Below are positions 25,720 to 36,738 of a stretch of DNA of 64,000 bases, piece by piece. The position numbers and the translations under genes were made by a program. The notes under the pieces are model-generated. The model made no database searches. It had not been told where the DNA came from and was given only the letters and a program-made list of their open reading frames with translations. Every line of letters starts with the position of its first letter. Position 1 is the stretch's first letter. The stretch is from NCBI GenBank assembly GCA_018894105.1, contig CM032127.1, positions 7,223,001 through 7,287,000 on the forward strand, read 5' to 3'. The DNA comes from Jacaranda mimosifolia (lineage: Eukaryota > Streptophyta > Magnoliopsida > Lamiales > Bignoniaceae).

Positions 25720-26500
25720 CTCCAGTTTTGCAGTGAACCTACCCTTGTAATTCGTTGCGATGAGGATTCTTGTATAATGTTTGGATCCAAATTATATCCA
25801 AAATCATAAGCTTATGAGCCCTATACATGTATTTAAGTCCAACATTTCCTTATTTTTCCAAGGCTTTATCTTGCATGTGAACTTAACAAACTCCCCATTT
25901 CACAAGTGAGCATCTATACGAGGCCAGCTCTCCTTGATAGAAACCACCCTGTGAATAATCCAGACAATGGCGTACGTAATAACCCAGCGCCAGACACATC
26001 TCACCATGCTTTGCCTTTGTGCCTTAACTAATCACCTAGGGTCCTGCCAAGGTTTCATCTTTCTGCCTCCAAGCCCATTACAAATTTCTAGGAACCTGCA
26101 TGTTATCCCCTCACCCAAAGGCACCTATCTTTTATCTGCTTTCATAGAAAGTGCCTTTGATCTACTTGCTTTCACTCTAATACCAATTATTAGGGATCTA
26201 GTTTTGGATTTCATGACAAAGAGAAGTCCAGACCACATGTTTGAGCCAATTTTTGGCCAAGCGCTTAAGCCAATTGGTCTTGGGTCCAAACATGTATATA
26301 AGCTCATTCTTTGCTTCCTTGGTCTTTCAGCATGGGACTTTCTCTCACATGTGAACCTAACAATATATGGGCTCGTTCCACATTTTCTGGCTGAGTCAAA
26401 TGAGCTGCACATTGTCCTGTCTATGATTCCGTCATCAATCTTTTGGTTAAAGTTCATGGATTTCTATTTTCTATTTTCACTTGAGAAGTCTTGCATTCTG
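25720..26500. repeat. Repeat-like insertion within an ABC1K intron
   Basis: This part of the 905-bp intron before exon 9 is less AT-rich than other introns. It has two spaced blocks with CATGTAT...AAG and CATGTGAACYTAACAA at about 25825-25890 and 26290-26370. An open frame (25967-26515) crosses it but runs into the next exon out of frame. It is probably a degraded transposon; no boundaries were found. Confidence 0.35.
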
Positions 26501-28819
26501 CGCCTTGCAGGGTGATCATGTGGCACTTTTATCTTCCTTCGAAGAACTGGGACTTAAGCTGCGCTTGGACATTCCTGACCAAGTGATGGAAATAGCAAAT
26601 GTATTCTTCCGTACTTCAACCCCGGCAAATGAAGCTCAGGTAAGCAGGCCCATCTTGTATTTGAAATGTGATTCTTTCTTCTATGTATAGAACTGATTCC
26701 AGTATTTGGTGATAGCAAAACATGAAAGCTTTTGCCGAGCAAAGGAATAGAAACCTGAAGGTCCTTCAAGAGAAGATGAAACTCAATGAAAAAGAAGCAA
26801 AACGTTTTAATCCTGTAAGTCCAAGTCCTCAAGTATGATGTTATCAACCAATTAGCAGACCTTTTCTTTTTCTTCTTTGCCTAGAATACTTAAAAAATTT
26901 TCTTCAGGTTGATGCTTTTCCAGGTGATATCATTATATTCAGCAGAGTCATCAATCTTCTCAGAGGTATTCAATAAGTCTATAAATATGCGTTCTTCATT
27001 TTGGTTTATAGTTTTCCATGAATTTGACAATTGACATGGATTGCAGGTCTTTCATCAACAATGGATGTCCGCATTGTTTATGTGGATATCATGAGACCCT
27101 TTGCTGAATCTGTTTTACAATGGTAAGCCTTCTTTTATAATTTCCTACAGCTGGGGATACTCTGCCTCAACTACTCTTGCAAAACTTCTCTCAGTAACGT
27201 GAACAGAGGGCCGGCATTTAATGCAAGCTGGATCCATGACACTCCTGTCCTGTCTAATGTTGAAGACAAGCTGAGGAGGCTCTTAATTGAGCTTGGGAAT
27301 GCTGATAAAGTACTCGGGATCCAGGTACACTCCACTGCTTCACGACATGTATCAGAGCTAGTATTATCAATGTTTATGGACATAATTGGATTACAATTTG
27401 GCTTTGCAAAGAACATATCAATATTTTTGTTCTTAACTTCTTATTCCAATAGTTTTGGTCTTTCATGTTTAAGAGTTGATGGGAGAGAGAAGAAAAAATG
27501 CATCTTCCTCTAGTAGCCTCCTATTTATTCTGAAATTGACTCTTCGAAAGTTCTGAAAATTTTCTATTATGTTCATTAGTTGCTTGCATCTTTTTCTTAG
27601 TTGATTTTATATAGGTTTTGCGTGCTGAAGATAAAAGAAAACTTTAAGCAAAGGAAAATGCACCAAAAGGTTGTTTTCTAGATTTAATGCATTACGTCCT
27701 TGCTCAAATGGTATTACAATCGATTGCCATTTGGATTTCTAATCTCTTATGACTTTCGAAATGCATTCTCAAAAAATATTGCACTCGTCTTTGGAGAAAT
27801 TAGTCTACGCTAGTGATTCTCTTGAAAAGTTATGTTGTTCACTTAACAAGTTACTAAACTCTTCTTGATAGTTTTTTCTCTATGTTAAGGGGTGTAACTC
27901 TTGTCCGTTATTTTCATTAGAAAGGCTATTTGGCTTTTTCTGTATTCGAATTTGTGTGGCTTCTTTGACAAATCTCATCATTTTCCCTTGAATTTCTTAG
28001 GTGTGTGCATATAAGGACGGAGAAGTAATTATTGACACTGCTGCTGGTGTGCTTGGAAGATATGATCCTAGACCAGTTCAGCCTGATAGTTTATTCCCTG
28101 TTTTTTCGGTATCAAAAGGAGTTACGGCAGGAATGGTTCATTGGCTGGTTGATAAAGGGTATGCAAAAAAACTATTGCTTCCCTTTGTTTTATGTTAGCA
28201 TAAGTGCCGTTGAAGTTCTGTCATCTAGCAATCTAGCATCTCTGTTGAATTATCACATCATATCTTAATTTTATCTAGTGGGTCTGATAATGACTTAGTC
28301 GTAGGAAATATTAGAGACTGAATATAGTATGCGTACTGAAGAATGATTAGTTTTGGGGAAGGATAGAGTGAGCTAGTGACTAAATACATTAAGTTAGAAG
28401 ACTAACCATTTCTTAACTTGAACAAATAGTTTTGTCGTGTAGTATGTGAGGATTATTTTGTCTTGGTTCCCTAGGTCCATAACTCTATGATATTTGATTA
28501 TTGAAAATTAGTCACTCTGTTTAGAATCAGTTTGTCTTTATAGAGTCGATATATTTTCTGAAAATGCTTTGGTAAGACCACCTTGGGGGATGTGTGAACA
28601 CAAAAATGCATTTGGATTAGTGAATTGTGAAGATTGAGTTTGGTAAAACATCCTTGGTTTACTTGTTTTCAAATGTGAAATAAAGAGTGTTTCTGGAAAT
28701 AAGGTGTAGGGTTTGACAAATTGGTTGCATGCTTTGAAAAAAGGGTGCAGGCTTGGGCAATAGAATCATATTTTGGTATGTTTTCACCACCCCAAAAAAA
28801 AAGGGAAGAAGAGGAGGAA

Positions 28820-28845
28820 GGGGGGTGGGTGGGTGTGGGGGAGGG
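28820..28845 (+). other. Potential G-quadruplex in an ABC1K intron
   Basis: A purine-rich stretch has G runs of 6, 3, 3, 5 and 3 separated by one to three bases, which fits the G3+N1-7 pattern on the sense strand. It sits about 660 bp into the 1.19-kb intron between exons 14 and 15, just after an A/C homopolymer patch. Confidence 0.7.
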
Positions 28846-31800
28846 AAGAAAAAAGAAAATGAGCAAAAGAAACAAGGCCTGAAAACGAGAAAATGGTTTT
28901 GGAAAATGAAACCGAGCATAGCATTTATATCTCTTGTTGCATATTAAGTGGTCAGCATGCTGACATTTTTTGTACTAGGATTTACCAATCTTGATTTATG
29001 CACCAATATTGCTGGTTCATGCTGAATGCTCCTCTTTGTTAACAAGCGCATTCTATTGCCCCATCTAAAATAGATTTTCTCACTTATTTTATTTGGAAAA
29101 TATAAAATTCTTATGACATAGAAATAGAATAAATTATGCTCTGAGCGCAATAGAACCTGTGTGTTGTCATTACGTTTCAATTAGTATTATCATCAAAATA
29201 TTTAGAAGTAGGTTATATCATCTAAAGCTGACTGGATTACATGGATCAAGTTGCTTTCACAACTCCACTTAGAAGACTAATTCGGGCCTTATAAGTCTTG
29301 GTTGGGAATGGAGATTTTATGTTAACTATCTGAATTTCATGTACCAGGAAGCTGAAGCTTGAGGACAAAGTTGAAAATATTTGGCCAGAATTTGGATCCA
29401 GTGGAAAAGATCGAATTAAGGTAATATTTGGGGTGCCCAAGTCCGACATAAAATTTCATGCTGCTGTATAGATACTTTTATCTTTTATAACAAAACCTAC
29501 AGCTGTTTGGAAATAAACAAACCAGAAGGGAGATGATTACAAAAATCTGCAGCTATTGAAGCACTTAAATAGACAAGATGATGAGATGTAACTTGCATTT
29601 TCGTAAATCAAGAGAGTGTATTAGAGTAAAGTAACAATCTAAATTTCCCCAACTTTATTCAATTAAAATTCCTAGTTTTATGTTATCTTTAACTATTTTA
29701 TTAAGTATGTTTTAAACATTTTTTATTGATATATTCTGCTCTAGGTTCATCATGTGCTTAATCACACATCTGGTTTGCACAATGCCTTGGCCAGTCTTAC
29801 TCGCGAAAACCCTTTGCTTATGACTGATTGGGATGAATGTTTAAATTGCATTGCAAAGATGGAGCCAGAGACTGAACCTGGCAGTGTGCAACTGTACCAT
29901 TATTTGTCTTTTGGCTGGTTATGTGGCGGTATTATTGAGGTATAAAAGATCTTACTCTTTCATAATGACATAAATTGTTTATGTTGCGGCTTTCACAGTT
30001 GAGATTTATTTATTTGTATAAACTGAAAATTATTTTCTGATATATCTGGGTATAGTTGGCCTTTGCCATATGTTTCATATTTACTATCCCGATAGCATGC
30101 CATATTTTCTTTCTTTCTTCCTTCCTTTTCCTTTCTTTTTTGCCTAATAGCTTGTTTGGTTATGGTATCAAGGGGAAAAATTAAGGAAAATTCCAATAAC
30201 TACTCTATTCTTCGAGGTGTTCCTTTTATACAAAAATTCTTGTCATTCACCCCTCATGCAAGGCTCAAATAGGTGAAGTCTTGGAAGATTTCTGAAACAA
30301 TTTGCCAGCAAAGTATGATTTGCTCTCTTTCTGAAAGAATGTTTTAGTTTATGTCTGTTCAAAATTCCTCCTTTCTTTAAAAAGAAGAAAACAAAGAAAA
30401 TAATATTCTGGAAATGGAGAGCCTGCAGGACAAGGATGAATATGCCGATTTGCATTACAAGTAAGATTTCTAGGATGTGGCTTTGTTTTAAGCCACTAAG
30501 TTGTGCTATTTGTTTTGAGGAAGCTTTTAGACGGAGTTCTAGTTCTCCTACTTCCCCTCCCTTCCCTCTTCCTGCAATGAGGAAGAATATTTTGCTTACT
30601 CTGGATGGCTTGGAAGCCCAAAGATCTGGCTTAACTGAATCACCATTCATGTTGTGAGCTTCATTACTAATCTCATCATTTTTCATTCTACAGCATGCGT
30701 CGAGGAAGAAGTTTCAAGAGATTCTTGAAGAAGCATTCATTCGCCCTCTTAATATAGATGGCGAGCTATACATTGGAATTCCTCCAGGCATTTTTTTGGC
30801 TCTCCTTAATTAGCTTTCCTGCTCAAACACACTTCTACTCATGATCTCATTCATTATGGTTTATTGACTTAATATTATAAAAAATATCAATCCATTAATT
30901 CCAGTATAAAAGTAATTTTTTTCCCATAAAACGAAAAATAAAAAAAGAAGCATCATTCCCTCAACTGCTGTTTATTTCTCGTAGGAGTGGAATCTCGACT
31001 TGCTACACTCACATCTGACATGGATGACATCAAGAAACTCTCCGAGATCACCAAACGCCCGGGCCTACCGTCCGGCTTGCAATCCCAACTGCAAGACGTT
31101 TCTCAGATGGCGTCTACTATTCCTGCCTTCTTCAACACACTGTATGCCCGTCGTTCCATCATACCTGCTGCTAATGCACACTGCTCAGCTCGTGCTCTTT
31201 CACGTTACTATGCAGCTCTTGTGGATCAAGGTGTCATTCCACCACCTCATTCTTCTCCCACCCAACCCCAATTGGGCACCCATCCACACATTCCCAAGTT
31301 CCCATCTCAAAAACCCACAAAGGAACGAAAAGGTTCCAGCAGAATTGCTAGTGGCAAGAACTATATCAGAGTTCCCAGTGAAGATAGTAACTTAAACAGC
31401 ACCAGCTCTGCAGCTAAAGGTGGATTTAGTAACGAACAGGGACAATGTTAAACTTTTTTCCAACAGCAGAATTCATGATGCGCTCTTGGGAGTTGGTGAA
31501 TACGAGAACTTGACACTTCCAGGTGAGCAATTTGGGCTTGGCTTTAAGAGATCTTATTCAGAGGATGGTAAGTTGATTGGATTTGGGCATTCAGGCCTGG
31601 GCGGATCGACCGGATACTGTGATATAAACCACAGATTTGCAATTGCTGTGACTCTTAACAAAATGAACTTTGGAGGTGTGACTGCAAAAGTGATGCAATT
31701 AGTCTGCTCAGAACTGAATATTCCATTGCCAACAGATTTTAACAGGTTTACAGAGAGGATAACTGATGATGAGTCAAATATATCAAGGCCTTTGATCAAT

Positions 31801-32474
31801 TGATATACGAACCCTTAATTTTTTCCTTTTTCTTTTTCTGGACAATACCATTTAGCATTGGTGGGCATGTATTGATACCTCACAGGAAACAAGATAATGC
31901 TTTGAATCATAGTTGTCTAATTGTTTGTATGTTTAAGCAATACAAAAAAATAGTAGGGGTGGCAAAATGGATTGTAAACCATGGGTCCAATTCAACCCAC
32001 ATGATTTTGGGTTGGGGTTGGGTTGGGTTCCAAAATTTTGAATATGGGTTGAGGTGGGTTGGGTTCAATGTGGGTTTAAGTGGGTTAAAAATGAGTTTAA
32101 GCAATTAATTTAATAAATTAAAAAATAATTTTAAATTAATAATAATAAATTTATATTATTTTTATTTTTTCATTTTTGTCAAAGTCTTGTTTTTTGGATC
32201 ATTAATAATATTTAAATTGAAATAATCATCTTGGACTTAAGTTAGTTGTCTTGAATTTTTCTCAAAATATAAATTTTAATATATGAAAGTGGATCATCGG
32301 AATAAATATTGTATCTACTAATTAAAAATAGATTCTAAATTTAATTTGTTGCTTAACTAATATTGCATGTTAATATTAAGATTGACATACAACTTATACA
32401 TATTAATTCTTGAAAAATGAAAATTATACAAAGTCTTTATTGAAAAATTTAATATACATTTATTGGTGTGAATT

Positions 32475-33030
32475 TAGGAGTGGACGTTCGGATCGGTAGT
32501 TCGGATTGAGTACCTGATTTTTTGGATAGTAATTTTAACTACCCCACACCAACCTAAAATTGTCGAGTACTCGACATTTTGGATATTCGACACTAAATAC
32601 TATATAAAAATTTTAAAAAAAAAAAAAAGTGGAAATTGAACGTTGGCCTCTGTTAGTCCTCTGACTAACAGAGGCCAAGGCCAAAATTTGGCCACTGTTA
32701 ACAGCGGCCAAACTTTGGCCTCTTTCATATATATATATATATAATAAGTATTCTATATATTTAATATATAATATATAAACATAACTATAAAAGATCATTA
32801 TTATATATATTATACATAATATATATCTATTTATATACAAATTAAAGTCGGGTACCCAAACTACCCAATTGGGTAGGATTTCCTACCCGATATCCAATTC
32901 AAAATTTTATTCGAGTGTTGGGTGCTCAACCCATAATTTTTTTTTAAATAAGAAAAATTCGACTCGATCGGATAATATCGGATCGAGTCGGTCGGGTACC
33001 CAAATCATCCGATCGAAACGCCAACCCCTA
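32475..33030. mobile_element. Nested hAT-like MITE, about 556 bp
   Basis: The ends TAGGAGTGGACGTTCGGATC and, reversed, TAGGGGTTGGCGTTTCGATC are similar inverted repeats. Flanks TGTGAATT and TGTGATAA could be a decayed 8-bp target duplication. The matching part of the relative at 37917-39800 lacks it, supporting a later insertion. The centre is the palindrome cluster at 32643-32725. Confidence 0.65.
32643..32725. repeat. Cluster of nested palindromes
   Basis: TTGGCCTCTGTTAGTC and its exact inverse complement form a 16-bp perfect hairpin with a 4-nt loop at 32643-32678. Next come a near-perfect 26-nt palindrome with TTAACA at its centre (32687-32712) and GGCCAAA-N-TTTGGCC palindromes on each side of it. 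GAGGCCAA at the start is answered by TTGGCCTC at the end. Confidence 0.9.
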
Positions 33031-33251
33031 TATGTGATAATGGTGTCATTTTCTTCAAAATGATCAATTTTTTTACAAAATAACTACTAGAATTGTAATT
33101 AATTATGAATATAATTACATATGAAAAATTAATAAAATAAATATATAATTTAATAAATCTTCCATTATACTGTAAAATTTCATATTGAATATAAGATATG
33201 AAAGATATATTAATATTACTATTATTTTTGAATTAATTTTTTTGATTAAGT

Positions 33252-33285
<34 letters not shown>

Positions 33286-33589
33286 CCATTTGGACCTATT
33301 TTCAATCCATATATTTAAAACCCATATTGTGCCCAAATCATACCCAACCTAACCCACCCATTTGCCACCCCTAAAAAAATAGCATTTATATTTATGTGTT
33401 ATATTTTCTTGTTTTTATTTATGAATGCTTCATTTCTCAAGATCACAGTGATCAAAAGTGTTGTAGCATCAAAATTATTGCACGGCTCTCTCTTTCAAAA
33501 ATAGCAGATCCTAAAATGAAATCAAGACAGAGATAACCGAACAAAAAGTGAGCTGAGAACAAAATATATTTCATAATGGATTAGACAAA

Positions 33590-33930
33590 GTCAATCCCAA
33601 TTCCACTCAAAGTCTAAAACAAGGACCAATTAAGCCTAGATAAAATCAGTCCCAGTTCCACTCAAACTGGGACTGATTAACGCCCATAAATAGGCAACAT
33701 AGACTAACAAATTATTCTGTCAAAAATTTCCCCAGCAGCAAAACCCGCCATCGTCTTTCTGTTCTCTTGTTCCTCTTTCTTGAATACAAGAAAAAAATGG
33801 AGGGTCGAGTCCCATATCATTCCTCAAACCACTAAGAACCATGAATCACTACATATCCAAATCACCTCATTCGAATTCATACCACTTATCCACCCCAAAA
33901 ATATCGATGATGAAATATTGAAATCCAATG
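33590..33930 (+). pseudogene. Truncated third copy of the cyclin promoter and N-terminus
   Basis: This stretch aligns with 34605-34930 and 40503-40820: the dyad at 33647-33675, a damaged TATA (CATAAATA), the CAAAAATTT leader, and the ACATATCCAAATC and CCCAAAAATATCGATGA blocks. It breaks off before any cyclin-box sequence. The reading frame is disrupted soon after ATG. Confidence 0.8.
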
Positions 33931-34515
33931 GGTAAATTTAAATATATATATATATATAAATTACAATAGAAATACTTATAAATTCCTAAAATCAAATGAA
34001 CTAAATACAAAGATTATTATTATTTTTTAAAATTCATAAATAACTTTAGAGTTAAAAAGAATTAATTTTGATAAATAAAAAAAATTCTAATGTAAGATAT
34101 TTAAGGGTAATTTTGTCCAAGAATAGAGTAAAAGTTAATAGTTGGACCTTTTGGAATATAAAATTTGTGAAATGGGTTTCCTAGATTGAAAATTTATTTT
34201 ATGGGTTTTTTAGATATGAAAATTTATTTTAAGGGGATTTTAGTAATTTTCCCTTAATTTTTTTAATAAGTGCAATGAACTAATTTAATATATATAAATT
34301 TAAGGACATAAGGACACAAAATTCCTTTGGTTTCCTATTGCCAGCGTTTTTGGCATTTCTTGGCAACTAAAATCACAACAAATTCCATTGTATATAACTC
34401 TTCTGAATCTGCCGCACATTCAAATTAAAAACACGATTTTTAGTTGAAATACTTTGAATATTGATTCTCCTTTATATATTTAATTAGATTATATCTTTCG
34501 AAATCTCATCTTCAG

Positions 34516-34599
34516 ACCCTTCTTCATCAAGCTTCTTTCAAAGTCCTTGAAACAAAAACTCTATGTGAAAAATCTGCTCTCCGGGCTGCCAAAACAGTG
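34516..34599 (-). pseudogene. Fragment resembling CRY-DASH exon 2, upstream of cyclin copy 1
   Basis: AGACCCTTCTTCATCAAGCT and, further on, CTGCTCTCCGGGCTGCCAAA resemble 45068-45150 (AGACCCTTCTTTGTCAAACT and CTGTGCTCTCCGAGCTGCCA), which is exon 2 and its acceptor in the intact CRY-DASH gene. Order and orientation are kept. Cyclin copy 2 has only the first half of this match. Confidence 0.5.
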
Positions 34600-34607
34600 G
34601 AAATGGG

Positions 34608-34701
34608 CAGTCCCACTTCCACTCAAACAGCGACTGATCTAAGGCCTGGATAACATCAGTCCCAATTTCACTCAAACTGGGACTGATTAACGCCTATAAA
34701 T
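34608..34701 (+). promoter_or_regulatory. Core promoter of cyclin copy 1: two dyads and a TATA box
   Basis: Two related 29-nt units start at 34608 and 34657, 49 bp apart. The proximal one has 11-nt arms CAGTCCCAATT and AACTGGGACTG around a 7-nt spacer (one mismatched pair). Nine bases later TATAAAT (34695-34701) is a TATA box. The distal unit is more eroded. The arrangement is repeated at 40505-40598. Confidence 0.7.
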
Positions 34702-34813
34702 TGGCCAAATGGGGCAAACAAATTTTTTGTCAAAAATTCAAGCAAGTTTCAAAACCCCCCATCTTCTTTCTGCCCCCTCTTGTCATACGCAGACTTCTTC
34801 AGTACAAGAAAAT

Positions 34814-35975
34814 ATGAAGATTGAGTCATTTAATATTTCTCAAACCACGGAGAATTTTGAATCACTACATATCCAAATCTCATCATTCGAATTCATACTA
34901 TTTATCCAGCCCAAAAATATCGATGAGATCCAAGGGGTACTTGATGTTTCCATCAATGGAATACTTAAGATTACAGAATGTGCAGAAACAGCTTGTTCTT
35001 CCATTACTGGCGTCAAGAAAACTGCATGTTCTACGTTTCCACGAACAGCCAGACCTCTGGAAATTCAACCATTAATTAAGTGGCTACTCATCGGATGATA
35101 GAAGGATTCTTGACATTGACATGGACGTGAAAGACCCTTTACTTTGTCCGGACATTGCCAACGATATTTTCCACAACTTATTCATGGATGAGCCACAGAA
35201 AAGACCTGCAAAAAATTACATGGAAAAGCTACAAAAACACATAATACCTCCAACTCGCGCATCTTGCATTGATTGGCTCGTTGGTGCTGCTCAGAAACTC
35301 AACCTCGTTCCAAATACATTACATTTGGGCGGTCAATTGTATGGACCGTTATTTATCAGGAAATGAAGTCGATCATAAAACGTTGCGATTGCTTGGGTTA
35401 ACTTGCGTGATAATAGCCTCCAATATGAAGAAATCAGGCAGCCTCATTTTGATTTCGGTGCTTACATTTGCATTGGTAAGGGGATGTTCTCTCGCAAGGA
35501 CTTCATCCAAATGGAACGATCCGTTTTGAGTTATTTGAATTATGAGGTGACGGCCCCTACGACTTGGAGCTATATAGAGAGATTTGTGCGGAATGCACAA
35601 GCTGGAAAAGAGTCTTCTGCAGTGCATGGTTTGGAGTGCATGGCTAGCTACATTGCGGAGCTTTCTCTTTTGTCGTACAGCATACTTAAGTTCTTGCCAT
35701 CTACGATTGCTGCTTCATCAGTTTTCCTTGCTTTATATATTCTTGATCCTTCGAAGAGGCCCTGGAATGCGACTTTAGAGCACTACACACGCCATGAGCC
35801 CTCTGATCTACGTGATTGCGTATTGGCATTGCATGGATTCTGTTGTAAGATCAGCTCCAAGTCTAATATGGCTACAATCATATCGAAGTATGGCAAGAAG
35901 AAGTATGAATGCGTAGCATTGAAGAACGTCCCTTCATCAATACCTTCGGAAAATTTCCAGAACTTATGGGTCTAA
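34814..35975 (+). pseudogene. Intronless A-type cyclin copy 1, frameshifted
   Basis: The cyclin frame runs from RRILDIDMDVKDPLLCPDIA (near 35100) through the N-terminal cyclin box (MDRYLSGNE, ASxYEEI) and the C-terminal fold (PWNATLEHYTRHEPSDLRDC) to TAA at 35973-35975. It best fits plant A1-type mitotic cyclins, which activate CDK in S-G2-M. It has no introns although plant CYCA1 genes have several, so a retrocopy origin is likely. Compared with copy 2, a GGG run at 35327-35329 adds a base and AAA reduced to AA at 35421-35423 removes one, scrambling about 31 codons. The N-terminal frame from ATG 34814 ends before the cyclin frame; the same offset in copy 2 means that break is ancestral or hides an unrecognised intron. 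Confidence 0.75.
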
Positions 35976-35998
35976 ATATTCGTCCTATAGGAATATTA

Positions 35999-36001
<3 letters not shown>

Positions 36002-36030
<29 letters not shown>
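36002..36030. repeat. (TC)n microsatellite after cyclin copy 1
   Basis: About fourteen TC units lie just after the cyclin stop. The homologous tract at 41957-41978 after copy 2 is shorter, which shows slippage since the duplication. Confidence 0.95.
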
Positions 36031-36035
<5 letters not shown>

Positions 36036-36469
36036 TTTTTATTATATTTTTCAATTCATTTTTATTCATTGTTCTTGATTTTTTTCGTAAAAAATGAAGA
36101 TATATTTAGATTAGTGCTGTAGAAATTTTGTAATAAAAAGAAAGTGGATTGGAAATAATAATTTTAATATAGTATTTTTAAATAGTATTATTTCGTGTAT
36201 TGTGCATCCCATTATTTCTTTCATGTTTTATCAATCAAATTATTATGGAATGTGATATTATTATTATTATTATTAATTTTTGTGTTGGATCCTTTGTTGA
36301 AACTACGGAGCAAAGTTAATGAAGTAATTTCAAATATTCCCAATGAATTGTTATTAATTAACAGCGACACCTCAACGAAATTCTAGTAAGAAAAATATGC
36401 ATCAATCATCTTAATTAAACCCCCTTGACTTCAAAATTCAAGTCATTTTCCAGTTACATTCTGATGGTA

Positions 36470-36738
36470 TAGCACTTTCAAGAGATAACAGGGAAAACCC
36501 GATTGAAACCCAGCCGGGTCGGAGCATTCTTGAGCAACCCGTCAATAAAACAAGAGAGAATTTCTGTGTGTAATTAATACTCCAATCAACAGTTGAAAAC
36601 CCAACTCAAATAAAGAAGAGTTAAAGAAAGTAGCCTATTGCATTCTGTTCCCCTTATGGCTCTTCCATTAATTTGGTTTCTCTTCTGTTCTATTATTCAT
36701 TGATTTTGTATTTCCAAATTTGAGGGCTACAGCCTGTA
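36470..36738 (-). pseudogene. 3' stump of a second CRY-DASH gene
   Basis: This segment matches 42375-42658, the end of the CRY-DASH last exon and its downstream flank, including GTTCCCCTTATGGCTCTTCC and TTTGTATTTCCAAATTTGAG. Only the C-terminal codons remain ([13 protein letters not shown], minus strand), with a deletion of about 40 bp near the end. Similarity stops sharply at about 36738 after AGGGCTACA. It marks the right edge of a duplicated cyclin plus CRY-DASH-tail block. Confidence 0.85.

Larger units (their letters stand above)
21341..31803 (+). pseudogene. ABC1 atypical kinase / beta-lactamase-like fusion gene with four frameshifts
   Basis: Recognised as the plant fusion of an ABC1 (ADCK/UbiB) atypical kinase with a serine beta-lactamase-like domain, as in Arabidopsis At5g24810. 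Eighteen exons: 21341-21415, 21556-21784, 22803-22889, 23469-23557, 23646-23772, 23863-23961, 25178-25346, 25484-25605, 26511-26639, 26716-26814, 26908-26965, 27047-27122, 27195-27324, 28001-28158, 29348-29420, 29745-29939, 30694-30787, 30985-31803. The start MGWGSIYKRR matches the family N-terminus. Kinase motifs seen are KLGQ, VVVKVQHEG, NGDPHPGN and LLDFG; lactamase motifs are SVSK (28106-28117), YHYLSFGW and HSGLGG. The reading frame breaks near 21669 (+1), 23477 (-1), 23881 (+1, in-frame TAG) and 31419 (+1). All splice sites remain usable; the 30788 donor is GC. Ignoring the indels it would encode about 941 residues, against roughly 1,000 in Arabidopsis. Either a young pseudogene or a locally misassembled gene; the family is probably organellar. 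Confidence 0.85.
31954..33373. mobile_element. hAT-like non-autonomous DNA transposon, 1,420 bp
   Basis: Terminal inverted repeats TAGGGGTGGCAAA (left) and TTTGCCACCCCTA (right) are perfect over 13 bp and imperfect further in. Subterminal GGGTTGG/CCAACCC motifs are repeated. A perfect flanking duplication AAAAAATAG lies at 31945-31953 and 33374-33382; the 8-9 bp length fits the hAT superfamily. It encodes no transposase and contains another element at 32475-33030. A degraded relative lies at 37917-39800. Confidence 0.85.

Noticed and set aside
25967..26515. 182-codon open frame on the plus strand
   Set aside because: It covers intron sequence between two ABC1K exons, overlaps the acceptor and exon 9 starts in another frame; no family resemblance.
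30243..30686. 147-codon minus-strand open frame
   Set aside because: It is antisense to an ABC1K intron, is low complexity and resembles no protein.
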